Below, in pieces: positions 16,943-23,722 of a stretch of DNA of 64,000 nt (position 1 is the first letter of the stretch; each line of letters opens with the position of its first letter). The position numbers and the translations under genes are program-made. This DNA comes from CAIKNB01 sp964415965. GTDB lineage: Bacteria > Patescibacteriota > Patescibacteriia > 2-12-FULL-60-25. Under the pieces are notes generated by a model. The model ran no database searches. It was not told the origin of the DNA and worked only from the letters and a program-made list of their open reading frames with translations. The DNA is taken from the NCBI GenBank assembly GCA_964415965.1, contig CAYQCK010000002.1, forward strand, positions 258,068-322,067, written 5' to 3'.

Positions 16943-17392
16943 ATGGCGCTCGAAAGTTTTTTCGCGGTCACGCAGAACTCCTTCTATCTGGCTGCGCTCG
17001 ACGAGCGCGGCCAGCCATATCTGATGAAGCTGCTGGGGCGCGACCAGGGTGATCCGCAGCAAGGCAACCGCACCAACGGCGAACTCCTGGCGGTCAGCGC
17101 CATCGGCGCTTTTTTCTACCACCAGGACTATTCCCCCTACTCCGCTCCGCGGACCCGTCCGCAACGGCCCGAGGAGGTGAACATCGGGATGTGGGGCGGA
17201 GGGACTTCAGGGATCGTGGCCCTCTTCCTGGACTACGGGCAAGCCCTCGCGTGTTTCCGGACGCCGGACGCCGGACTGCTCGACGCCCGCTGGCGCAACC
17301 AGACCCAGGCCGTGCTCCAAGCCATCGGTCCGGACCACCCGAGGTTCATCCTGTCGGACCACGGCAAGCTCCGGTTCGATTATGCCGCCTAG
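16943..17392 (+). CDS. Unknown protein, 149 residues
   Basis: A small soluble protein without recognised motifs; a glycine-rich turn (MWGGGTSGIV) sits near residue 80. A GGAGG ribosome site precedes ATG 16943 and the gene has its own promoter. It may form a regulatory pair with the divergent 16114-16815 gene because their promoters abut, but no functional link is visible. Confidence 0.55.
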   Translation: MALESFFAVTQNSFYLAALDERGQPYLMKLLGRDQGDPQQGNRTNGELLAVSAIGAFFYHQDYSPYSAPRTRPQRPEEVNIGMWGGGTSGIVALFLDYGQALACFRTPDAGLLDARWRNQTQAVLQAIGPDHPRFILSDHGKLRFDYAA

Positions 17393-17410
17393 CGCCTCAC
17401 CTATGGCCGA

Positions 17411-17440
17411 TCCGCGCCTCCGTCTGACCGGGGGCGTTTT
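17411..17440 (+). terminator. Probable terminator of 16943-17392 gene
   Basis: CGCC...GGGGGCG hairpin followed by TTTTTT. Confidence 0.6.
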
Positions 17441-17502
17441 TTGGCTCCGGGGACTTGGGCCTCGCCGTCGGAATCCCGACGTGCCTGCGGTCTAGGCCAG
17501 CC

Positions 17503-17531
17503 TTGCCAGGACCGGGGAATCGTGCTAATCT
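17503..17531 (+). promoter_or_regulatory. secE-nusG promoter
   Basis: -35 TTGCCA, 17-nt spacer ending TGC (extended -10), -10 TAATCT. Confidence 0.75.
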
Positions 17532-17540
17532 GCGGCCAAG

Positions 17541-17562
17541 AGCCCTGGGGAAGGGGCTTTTT
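17541..17562 (+). promoter_or_regulatory. Terminator-like hairpin in secE leader
   Basis: AGCCC/GGGCT stem followed by TTTTT, starting about 4 nt after the expected transcription start. It could act as an attenuator, or be a relic terminator. Confidence 0.45.
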
Positions 17563-17655
17563 AAGAAGCGACGCCCAACCAACCTAAAATCAGAATATCG
17601 TCCCGTGCGCAAGCCCGTTTGGCGGACCAGCGACATGGGAACCACCAAACATACT

Positions 17656-18000
17656 ATGACCATCGTCCAAAAAGCCATCGACTATCTGCGTTCGGCCAAA
17701 GCCGAGATGTTCAAGGTCTCCTGGCCGTCGCGCCGCGACACGCTGCGTTATGGCGGCCTCATCATCGGCATCAGCATCGCCACGGCGGTCCTGTTCGCCG
17801 CTTTGGACACCGGTTTCATCTGGACCATCGACAACACCATCTTGCGCTACGCCAAGGCCAACAAGCAGGCCGCCCAAGTCCAGGAAGCGCCGGCCGTCAC
17901 CCCGACGGTCGAGCAGTCGGCCACCGAGCAGCCGAAGACGGTCGAGCCGGGCTCCATCGACCTCCAGAACGCCCAACCGATCGAAACCCCGAAAAAATAA
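17656..18000 (+). CDS. secE: Preprotein translocase subunit SecE
   Basis: A small clamp subunit of the SecYEG channel. The family hallmark EMFKVSWPSRRDT lies before a single transmembrane segment (about residues 32-55). Most bacterial SecE proteins end soon after this segment; here about 50 further residues follow, rich in Pro, Glu, Thr and Gln, which probably lie outside the membrane. ATG 17656 is chosen because neighbouring housekeeping genes also lack a Shine-Dalgarno site; ATG 17635 is an alternative. It heads a conserved secE-nusG-rplK order. Confidence 0.9.
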   Translation: MTIVQKAIDYLRSAKAEMFKVSWPSRRDTLRYGGLIIGISIATAVLFAALDTGFIWTIDNTILRYAKANKQAAQVQEAPAVTPTVEQSATEQPKTVEPGSIDLQNAQPIETPKK

Positions 18001-18009
18001 AAAACTGCT

Positions 18010-18558
18010 ATGCCTAAACAAACCCTCCAACTCGGCCGACGTTGGTACGCCATCCACACCTATTCCGGCTACGAGGATGCCGTGGCCGAAAACCTCAAAC
18101 GCCGCGTCGAGACCATGGGCATGCAGGACAAGATCTTCGACGTCATCGTGCCGATCGAAAAGAAGATCAAGATCAAGAACGGCAAACGCCGCCTGGTCGA
18201 GGAAAAGATCTATCCAGGCTACGTGTTGGTCGAGATGATCGTGACCGACGACTCCTGGTACGTGGTACGCAACACGCCGAGCGTCACCGGCTTCCTCGGC
18301 ACCGGCACCACTCCGAGCCCCATCGACGAGAAGACCATGCAGGATCTGCGGAAACGGATGAGCACCGAGGAAGAGACCAGCTTCTCCATCGATCTCCAGG
18401 AAGGCATGCCGGTCAAGATCGGCGACGGCCCGTTCAAGGGCTTCGAAGGCAAGGTCATCGAAGTCGACGGCGCGCGCGGCAAGGTCAAGGTGCTCGTCTC
18501 CATGTTCGGCCGCGAGACCCCGCTCGAGCTTGACTTCACCCAGGTCAAGAAGGTGTAA
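18010..18558 (+). CDS. nusG: Transcription termination/antitermination factor NusG
   Basis: NusG binds RNA polymerase and modulates pausing, Rho termination and transcription-translation coupling. The 182-residue protein has the NGN domain (WYAIHTYSGYE, YPGYVLVEM) and the C-terminal KOW domain (GDGPFKGFEGKVIEVD). It follows secE by 9 bp and is cotranscribed with it. Confidence 0.96.
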   Translation: MPKQTLQLGRRWYAIHTYSGYEDAVAENLKRRVETMGMQDKIFDVIVPIEKKIKIKNGKRRLVEEKIYPGYVLVEMIVTDDSWYVVRNTPSVTGFLGTGTTPSPIDEKTMQDLRKRMSTEEETSFSIDLQEGMPVKIGDGPFKGFEGKVIEVDGARGKVKVLVSMFGRETPLELDFTQVKKV

Positions 18559-18635
18559 TCGCTCCGTTCGCCGGAGCCCCAGGGATGACGCGCTTCTCGC
18601 CCTCCCTGAAAGCTCTAACGACCATCACCAAAATT

Positions 18636-19058
18636 ATGGCAAAGAAAGTAAAGACCCTCATCAAGCTGCAGATCATCGGCGGCCAGGCCACCCCGGCCCC
18701 TCCGGTCGGCACGGCGCTCGGCCCCCACGGCCTGAACATCGCCGAGTTCTGCAAGCGCTTCAACGACGCGACCGCCCAGCGGCGCGGCGAAGTCGTCCCG
18801 TGCGTCATCACCGTCTTCGAGGACCGCACCTACGACTTCATCATGAAGACCCCGCCGGTCGCCGACCTGCTCAAGAAAGCCGCCGGCATCCAGAAGGGCT
18901 CGGCCAAGGCCCTGACCGAGAAAGTCGGCAAGGTCACCAAGGCCCAGGTCCGCGAAATCGCGGAAAAGAAGATGCCGGACCTGAACTGCCACACCGTCGA
19001 GGCCGCCATGCGCCAGGTGGAAGGCACGGCCCGCAACATGGGGCTGACCGTCGAATAA
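18636..19058 (+). CDS. rplK: 50S ribosomal protein uL11
   Basis: Part of the GTPase-associated centre of the large subunit. The N-terminal domain (KLQIIGGQATPAPPVGTALG) and the C-terminal rRNA-binding domain are complete at 140 residues. ATG 18636 is preferred to 18585, which would add a non-conserved extension over a hairpin (18560-18576). Unlike the usual rplK-rplA order, rplA lies 2.7 kb downstream after nucleotide-metabolism genes. Confidence 0.95.
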   Translation: MAKKVKTLIKLQIIGGQATPAPPVGTALGPHGLNIAEFCKRFNDATAQRRGEVVPCVITVFEDRTYDFIMKTPPVADLLKKAAGIQKGSAKALTEKVGKVTKAQVREIAEKKMPDLNCHTVEAAMRQVEGTARNMGLTVE

Positions 19059-19069
19059 GGAAAAAGACA

Positions 19070-19102
19070 AAAAACCTCCCTGTAACCAACCGGGAGGTTT
19101 TT
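19070..19102 (+). terminator. rplK terminator
   Basis: An 11-bp stem AAAAACCTCCC/GGGAGGTTTTT. Confidence 0.9.
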
Positions 19103-19136
19103 CGTATGCATGGATACAGTGCTAACATCAAACCAT

Positions 19137-19736
19137 ATGGACAATCCCCCAGGACAAACGCCCGCGACCCCGTTCCCGGCAGCAAACAAAGGACCGGTCG
19201 TGGCCTTGACCGCCACGCTCGTGTTGCTCTTGGCCGTCGTCGGCGCGATCGTCTGGTTCTTCTGGCCAGCAGGCAAGATGCAGACGCGGCAAACCGACAA
19301 ACCGAGCGCCCCGGTGCCGACGACGACCGTGGTGACCATCCCCGGAGAAGCAACGACGACCGTTTCGGCTGCGCCTTCGACAGGATCCCCGTCCGCCGGC
19401 ACCAGCACGCGCGAGGATCCAACGGAACACAGGAAAGGCGAAATCGTCAGGCTCTTTCGGGGTGACTCGATCGCCATCAAGGAGGACGGATCGCCATCGA
19501 TCACGATCGACGCCCTCGACTTCACGGACTCGCGCTGCCCGACCGGCGTCCAATGCATCTGGGCCGGCGAGCGCGGGGTGGTCCTCGACGTCACGAAAGA
19601 CGATACCGAGGGCAACGCCAGCGTCATCCTGAGGACCACGACCGCAAAAAAAGGGACCGCCTACGGGTCGGTCCTGACCCTGATCGAAATCGGCGACGGG
19701 AAAGGCGGCACCTATGCCGACGTCAAAGTCGAATGA
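19137..19736 (+). CDS. Membrane-anchored protein of unknown function
   Basis: A 199-residue protein with one transmembrane segment (about residues 20-45), a Thr/Pro/Ser-rich linker and an extracytoplasmic C-terminal domain that includes DSRCPTGVQCIWAGER. That cysteine-containing motif recurs in small extracytoplasmic domains of unknown function. ATG 19137 is 8 nt after the -10 box TAACAT, so the mRNA is probably leaderless. It overlaps the next gene by 23 bp. Confidence 0.65.
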   Translation: MDNPPGQTPATPFPAANKGPVVALTATLVLLLAVVGAIVWFFWPAGKMQTRQTDKPSAPVPTTTVVTIPGEATTTVSAAPSTGSPSAGTSTREDPTEHRKGEIVRLFRGDSIAIKEDGSPSITIDALDFTDSRCPTGVQCIWAGERGVVLDVTKDDTEGNASVILRTTTAKKGTAYGSVLTLIEIGDGKGGTYADVKVE

Positions 19737-19989
19737 TTTCGCCGACCGCGTCCGCGCGGCCGTGAAAAACATCCCGAGGGGCAAAACCCTGACCTACAAA
19801 CAGGTCGCCGCCCTCGCGGGCAGGCCGCTGGCTTTCCGCGCCGTCGGCAACATCCTCAACAAGAACTACGACCCGTCCATCCCCTGCCACCGCGTGGTCC
19901 GCTCCGACGGAAAACCGGGCGGCTACAACCGCGGCCCCAAAAAGAAAATCCAACTCCTGAAATCCGAAAAAGCCCCACTTCGCAAGTGA
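19714..19989 (+). CDS. Minimal O6-methylguanine-DNA methyltransferase-like protein
   Basis: The protein equals only the DNA-binding, active-site domain of Ogt/MGMT (91 residues). The helix-turn-helix (TYKQVAALAGRP, RAVGNIL) and active-site IPCHRVV are present. The cysteine acceptor is retained, unlike alkyltransferase-like proteins that have Trp there. It could repair O6-alkylguanine or flag it for other repair. The last codons and stop lie inside a dispersed repeat (from 19977), which may have replaced the original gene end. Confidence 0.85.
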   Translation: MPTSKSNDFADRVRAAVKNIPRGKTLTYKQVAALAGRPLAFRAVGNILNKNYDPSIPCHRVVRSDGKPGGYNRGPKKKIQLLKSEKAPLRK

Positions 19990-20114
19990 CCTCGGGGGTC
20001 TGGGGGTCCGCGCCAAGCGTGGTGGCAAGATGACTAACGCCAGCGACACCGAGAGCGGCATCGCGGACCCCCAGGACTTTTGCTACTTTTGGCCACAAAA
20101 GTAGGTTTAAGGCT
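19977..20114. repeat. Structured repeat, copy 1
   Basis: About 138 bp. It starts with CACTTCGCAAGTG, contains an 11-bp inverted repeat GGGGGTCCGCG (20002-20012) / CGCGGACCCCC (20062-20072), then CTACTTTTG/CAAAAGTAG (20083-20104), and ends TTTAAGGCT. It matches the copies at 31015-31152 and 31232-31368. Confidence 0.85.
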
Positions 20115-20119
20115 TTCCC

Positions 20120-20147
20120 TTGCCTTTTTCGTTTCATCAGGTAAAGT
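20120..20147 (+). promoter_or_regulatory. pyrF-pyrE promoter
   Basis: -35 TTGCCT, 16-nt spacer, -10 TAAAGT, immediately after the structured repeat. Confidence 0.6.
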
Positions 20148-20181
20148 CCGCCTGCACCTTCCAACCAGGAGATTATCAGCC

Positions 20182-20958
20182 ATGCTGAACCCTCTTCCGG
20201 ATCCCAAAGACCGCATCATCGTGGCGCTCGACGTGAGCGAGACGCGCCAAGCCATCGAACTCGTCGAGGCGCTCCGCGACCACGTCGGCGCGTTCAAGCT
20301 CGGGCTGGAGTTCGTCACTTCGGCCTACGCCAGGCTGGCCACGGCCAGCCGCGACAGGCTCGACGGCGTCTGGGTCGATCTGGCCCAGCTGTCCGACGCG
20401 CTCGAAGGCAAGCTCATGTACGACGGCAAGTTCGCCGACATCCCGAACACGGTCGGCGCCGCCACCCGCGAGATGGCCAGGCTCCTCAAGCCCAAATTCT
20501 TCACGGTCCACGCCTCGATGGGCATCGACGCCCTGGCCGCGGCCGCCAAGCACAAGGGCGAATCCAAGATGCTGGCCGTGACCGTCCTGACCTCGCGCGA
20601 GGAGAACGATGCCCACCTGACGTTCGGCAAGCCGACCAAGGCCGCCGCGCTCCAGCTGGCGCGGGAAGCCAAGCTCGCCGGCGCCGACGGCATCGTCTGT
20701 TCGCCGCAGGAGCTCGCGTTCCTGGCCAAGCACACCGAGCTCGAGAGCCTCATCAAGGTGACGCCCGGCGTGCGCCCGACCGGCAGCGACAAGGGCGACC
20801 AGGCGCGCGTCATGACGCCCGGCGAGGCCATCAAGGCCGGCGCCGACTATCTGGTCATCGGCCGGCCCATCGTCCGGGCGCCGGATCCTGTCGCCGCCGC
20901 CGAAGCCATCGCCGGCGAAATCGCCGAAGCCGCATCTTCCAGAAAAACTTCGGAATAG
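20182..20958 (+). CDS. pyrF: Orotidine 5'-phosphate decarboxylase
   Basis: Converts OMP to UMP, the last step of de novo pyrimidine synthesis. The 258-residue TIM barrel has the catalytic block DGKFADIPNTV (Lys and Asp pair), the GVRP phosphate-binding loop and the late motif DYLVIGRPI. An AGGAG site precedes ATG 20182. It forms an operon with pyrE, 10 bp downstream. Confidence 0.94.
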   Translation: MLNPLPDPKDRIIVALDVSETRQAIELVEALRDHVGAFKLGLEFVTSAYARLATASRDRLDGVWVDLAQLSDALEGKLMYDGKFADIPNTVGAATREMARLLKPKFFTVHASMGIDALAAAAKHKGESKMLAVTVLTSREENDAHLTFGKPTKAAALQLAREAKLAGADGIVCSPQELAFLAKHTELESLIKVTPGVRPTGSDKGDQARVMTPGEAIKAGADYLVIGRPIVRAPDPVAAAEAIAGEIAEAASSRKTSE

Positions 20959-20968
20959 GAGGACGCCC

Positions 20969-21652
20969 ATGCCGTTGACCGAACTCCACGGCCACCTGGC
21001 CAAACGCCTCTACGATCTCGGCGCGGTCAAATTCGGGAATTTCCGGCTCAAGCTCCACGAGAAGGATCCGGACGCCCCGCTTTCGCCCGTCTACCTGGAT
21101 TTGCGCACGCACCACAACCCGAAGCCGGGTCCGCTGGGCGAAGCCGAAATCATGGAAGTGGCGAAGGAGATGTACGCCCTGGCGCGCAGCCAGGGCCTGG
21201 AGTTCGATCTCGTCTCCGGCGTGCCCAACGCCGGCGACCCGTTCGCCGAAGCCTTCAGCCGCGTGGCGGCCGCCGACCGCGGCCGCCGCCGCTCCGTCGG
21301 ATTCCTCATGTTGAGGAAAGAGGAGGACGCCGACGGCCAGCGCAAAGTCACCAGCGTCCAGATGGGATCTTGGTCCAAGAAGGACCGGGTGCTCCTCATC
21401 GACGACCTGATCACCCGCGCCGAATCAAAACTCGAAGCCATCCAGGTCCTGGAACAGGCCGACCTCAAGGTCAGCGACATCCTGGTCCTGGTGGACCGCG
21501 AGCAAGGCGGCCGCGAAGAGCTGGCCAAGCATGGCTACAACCTGCATGCCGTCTTCACCCTGGGCGAGCTCCTCGACTTCTACGTCGCCGCCTGCCTGAT
21601 GACCCACCGCAAACGCGACGAGGTGAAGGAATACCTCAAGGCCAACGCCTGA
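20969..21652 (+). CDS. pyrE: Orotate phosphoribosyltransferase
   Basis: Makes OMP from orotate and PRPP. The PRPP-binding motif is VLLIDDLITRAESK, and the N-terminal part fits the type I phosphoribosyltransferase fold. At 227 residues it is near normal length. GGAGG precedes the ATG by 7 nt. No earlier de novo genes (carAB, pyrB, pyrC, pyrD) are in the window, so the cell may make UMP from imported orotate, or those genes lie elsewhere. Confidence 0.92.
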   Translation: MPLTELHGHLAKRLYDLGAVKFGNFRLKLHEKDPDAPLSPVYLDLRTHHNPKPGPLGEAEIMEVAKEMYALARSQGLEFDLVSGVPNAGDPFAEAFSRVAAADRGRRRSVGFLMLRKEEDADGQRKVTSVQMGSWSKKDRVLLIDDLITRAESKLEAIQVLEQADLKVSDILVLVDREQGGREELAKHGYNLHAVFTLGELLDFYVAACLMTHRKRDEVKEYLKANA

Positions 21653-21679
21653 CGCCGGCGCGTTGGCGCAGCGACCCTT

Positions 21680-21712
21680 CCGCCCCGAGTCCCTTGACTC
21701 CGGGGCGGTTTT
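21680..21712 (+). terminator. pyrE terminator
   Basis: CCGCCCCG/CGGGGCGG stem then TTTTGTT; its loop contains the -35 box of the rplA promoter. Confidence 0.85.
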
Positions 21713-21722
21713 GTTATAGAGT
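21694..21722 (+). promoter_or_regulatory. rplA promoter overlapping a terminator
   Basis: -35 TTGACT lies in the loop of the pyrE terminator. The -10 is TAGAGT (17-nt spacer) or TATAGA (15-nt). Confidence 0.55.
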
Positions 21723-21779
21723 TCCGGCACTAACAAACTAACGTGGGAGGCCTTAAAAAGCCGCCTAACCACTACGTAT

Positions 21780-22469
21780 ATGCCGCGTTCCAAACGCTAC
21801 GTCGAGCTCAAGAAGCTCGTGGATACCAAGAAGACCTACTCGCCCGCCGAAGCCATCGAACTGGCCAAGAAGACGGCCAAGACCAAATTCGACGGCTCGC
21901 TCGAAGCCCACATCAACCTGGGCATCGACATCTCGAAGAGCGACCAGGTCGTGCGCGCGACGGTCGTCATGCCGCACTCGACCGGCAAGACCAAGCGCGT
22001 CGCCGCCTTCGTGCCGAACGCCAAGGAAAAGGAAGCTAAGGATGCGGGCGCCGAGATCGTCGGCGCCGAAGAGCTGATCGACGAGATCGCCAAGAGCGGC
22101 AAGATCGACTTCGACGTCGCCGTGGCCACGCCGGACATGATGCCGAAGCTCGCCAAGGTCGCCAAGATCCTGGGCCCGAAGGGCATCATGCCTAACCCGA
22201 AGACCGAGACTGTCGGACCGAACGTGAAGAAGATGGTCGAGGAGCTGAAGAAGGGCAAAGTCACCATAAAGAACGACTCGACCGGCAACATCCACCAGGC
22301 CCTGGGCAAGGTCACGCTCGATTCCAAGGACCTGCTCGAGAACTTCGAAGCCGTGCTCGCCGCCGTCAAGAAGAACAAGCCGGCCGGCGCCAAGGGCACG
22401 TTCCTCAAGAACGTGGTCATCAGCTCGACCATGGGTCCGGGCATCAAAGTCGACGTGTCGGGGATTTAA
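21780..22469 (+). CDS. rplA: 50S ribosomal protein uL1
   Basis: Binds 23S rRNA at the L1 stalk and often represses its own mRNA. The 229-residue length and motifs MPKLAKVAKILGPKGIMPNP and GNIHQALGK are typical. A leader of about 57 nt precedes the ATG. Some Patescibacteria lineages are known to lack uL1, so its presence is informative. A dispersed repeat fragment and a terminator follow directly. Confidence 0.95.
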   Translation: MPRSKRYVELKKLVDTKKTYSPAEAIELAKKTAKTKFDGSLEAHINLGIDISKSDQVVRATVVMPHSTGKTKRVAAFVPNAKEKEAKDAGAEIVGAEELIDEIAKSGKIDFDVAVATPDMMPKLAKVAKILGPKGIMPNPKTETVGPNVKKMVEELKKGKVTIKNDSTGNIHQALGKVTLDSKDLLENFEAVLAAVKKNKPAGAKGTFLKNVVISSTMGPGIKVDVSGI

Positions 22470-22470
22470 G

Positions 22471-22497
22471 GAGATTTCTCGGCTCCGCTCGAAATGA
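22471..22497. repeat. Dispersed repeat fragment after rplA
   Basis: GAGATTTCTCGGCTCCGCTC..AAATGAC type element; the inverse relative is at 41840-41869. Confidence 0.6.
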
Positions 22498-22505
22498 CGA
22501 ATACA

Positions 22506-22531
22506 AAAAGAAGCGCTTCGGCGCTTCTTTT
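22506..22531 (+). terminator. rplA terminator
   Basis: An 11-bp perfect stem AAAAGAAGCGC/GCGCTTCTTTT with a TTCG tetraloop. Confidence 0.92.
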
Positions 22532-22607
22532 GGTTGACGCGGGGACGCCGGACTTGACATGCCTATCCTTGCCCCGACCCTGCGCGGCCGCTAAGGTTCT
22601 TTTGATT

Positions 22608-23174
22608 ATGCCCAAACTCATCCTTGGCCTGACCAGCATGCCGGGCGCCGGCAAAGGCACGGCCGCGAAGTTCCTGAAAGAGAGATACGGCGCCACGCTC
22701 TTCGGCTTCAGCGGCATCCTGGCCGACATCCTCAAACGCCTGAACATCGAGAAGACCCGTCCCAATTTCCAGACGCTCTCCCTGGTCCTGCGCCAGGGCT
22801 TCGGCGAAGACGTCCTGGCCTACGCCATCGAGAACGATGCGGTCAACGCCACGAGCGACCTGGTGGCCATCGAAGGCATCCGCCGCATCGAGGACCTGGT
22901 CGCCCTCGAGCCCCTCCCCCACTTCAAGCTCATCGCGCTCGACGTCTCACCGGAGCTGCGCTTCGAGCGCATGAAGAAACGCGGGGAAAAGGCGGGTGAG
23001 GCCGAGATGACCTGGGAGCAGTTCCAGGCGCAGGATTCGGCCGAGACGGAAATCACCATCCCGGCCACCATGGCCCGCGCCTGGCGGACGATCGACAACT
23101 CCGACGGCGTGGAAAAACTCCAGGCCGAACTCGACGCCCTGATGGCCGAACTTGGGATTTCGCCGACCGTATGA
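22608..23174 (+). CDS. P-loop nucleotide/dephospho-CoA kinase-like protein
   Basis: A 188-residue P-loop kinase. Walker A is SMPGAGKGT near residue 14; an EGIRR lid/base-recognition region and LDVSPELRFERMKKRG follow. It resembles the UPF0200/dephospho-CoA-kinase-like group rather than classical Adk. Its stop overlaps the dut start (ATGA), and thyX and tmk follow, so a nucleoside monophosphate kinase role is plausible. The substrate cannot be decided from sequence. Confidence 0.75.
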   Translation: MPKLILGLTSMPGAGKGTAAKFLKERYGATLFGFSGILADILKRLNIEKTRPNFQTLSLVLRQGFGEDVLAYAIENDAVNATSDLVAIEGIRRIEDLVALEPLPHFKLIALDVSPELRFERMKKRGEKAGEAEMTWEQFQAQDSAETEITIPATMARAWRTIDNSDGVEKLQAELDALMAELGISPTV

Positions 23175-23614
23175 AGATGCGGATCACCCGTTTGCGTAAC
23201 GACGTCGAGCTGCCGGCGTATAAGACGGCGGGCTCGGCCGGTTTCGATCTGGCCGCGGCCGAATCGGTGGTCGTCCCGCCGAAGCAGGCCTTCCCGGTGC
23301 CCACCGGTCTCGGCTTCGGCATCCCCGAAGGGCATGTCATGTTCCTGACCGCCCGTTCCAGCCTTTTCCTGAAGAAGGGTTTGGTCATGGCCAACGGCAT
23401 CGGCACCATCGACAGCGATTACCGCGGCCCGACCGACGAGGTGAGGATCATCGTCCGCAATCCGGGCGAGACGCCGATCTCCATCGAGAAGGGCGAACGC
23501 CTGGTCAACGCCATCATCCTGCCGTTCGTGCACGTGGACCTCGAGGAAGGGGCGGCCGACGCGCCCGACCGCGGCGGCATCGGCTCGACCGGCGGTTACG
23601 CGGCCCAAGTTTGA
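23171..23614 (+). CDS. dut: dUTP diphosphatase
   Basis: Hydrolyses dUTP to dUMP, which keeps uracil out of DNA and supplies ThyX. All five motifs of the trimeric family are visible: AGFDL, ARSSL, GTIDSDYRG, the NAII region and the C-terminal RGGIGSTG. At 147 residues it is complete. It overlaps the kinase gene by 4 bp. Confidence 0.95.
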   Translation: MKMRITRLRNDVELPAYKTAGSAGFDLAAAESVVVPPKQAFPVPTGLGFGIPEGHVMFLTARSSLFLKKGLVMANGIGTIDSDYRGPTDEVRIIVRNPGETPISIEKGERLVNAIILPFVHVDLEEGAADAPDRGGIGSTGGYAAQV

Positions 23615-23640
23615 CCTTTGACCCGGCCGGCATCTAAGAT
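23611..23640 (+). promoter_or_regulatory. thyX-tmk promoter
   Basis: -35 TTGACC spans the dut stop codon; 18-nt spacer; -10 TAAGAT. Confidence 0.55.
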
Positions 23641-23672
23641 GCGGTCGGCACCTTAATCCACCCAGAGACAAG

Positions 23673-23695
23673 AAACGCGGAACAGCCGCGTTTTT
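23673..23695 (+). promoter_or_regulatory. Terminator-like hairpin in thyX leader
   Basis: An 8-bp stem AAACGCGG/CCGCGTTT with loop AACAG followed by TTTTT. It lies between the promoter and thyX, so it may attenuate thyX-tmk or terminate dut transcripts. Confidence 0.6.
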
Positions 23696-23722
23696 CGCCA
23701 AGTAAATCCAACAGGAGCGCCT

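Noticed and set aside
20080..20181. N-terminal extension of pyrF
   Set aside because: It runs through the structured repeat and the promoter; ATG 20182 has a good ribosome site.
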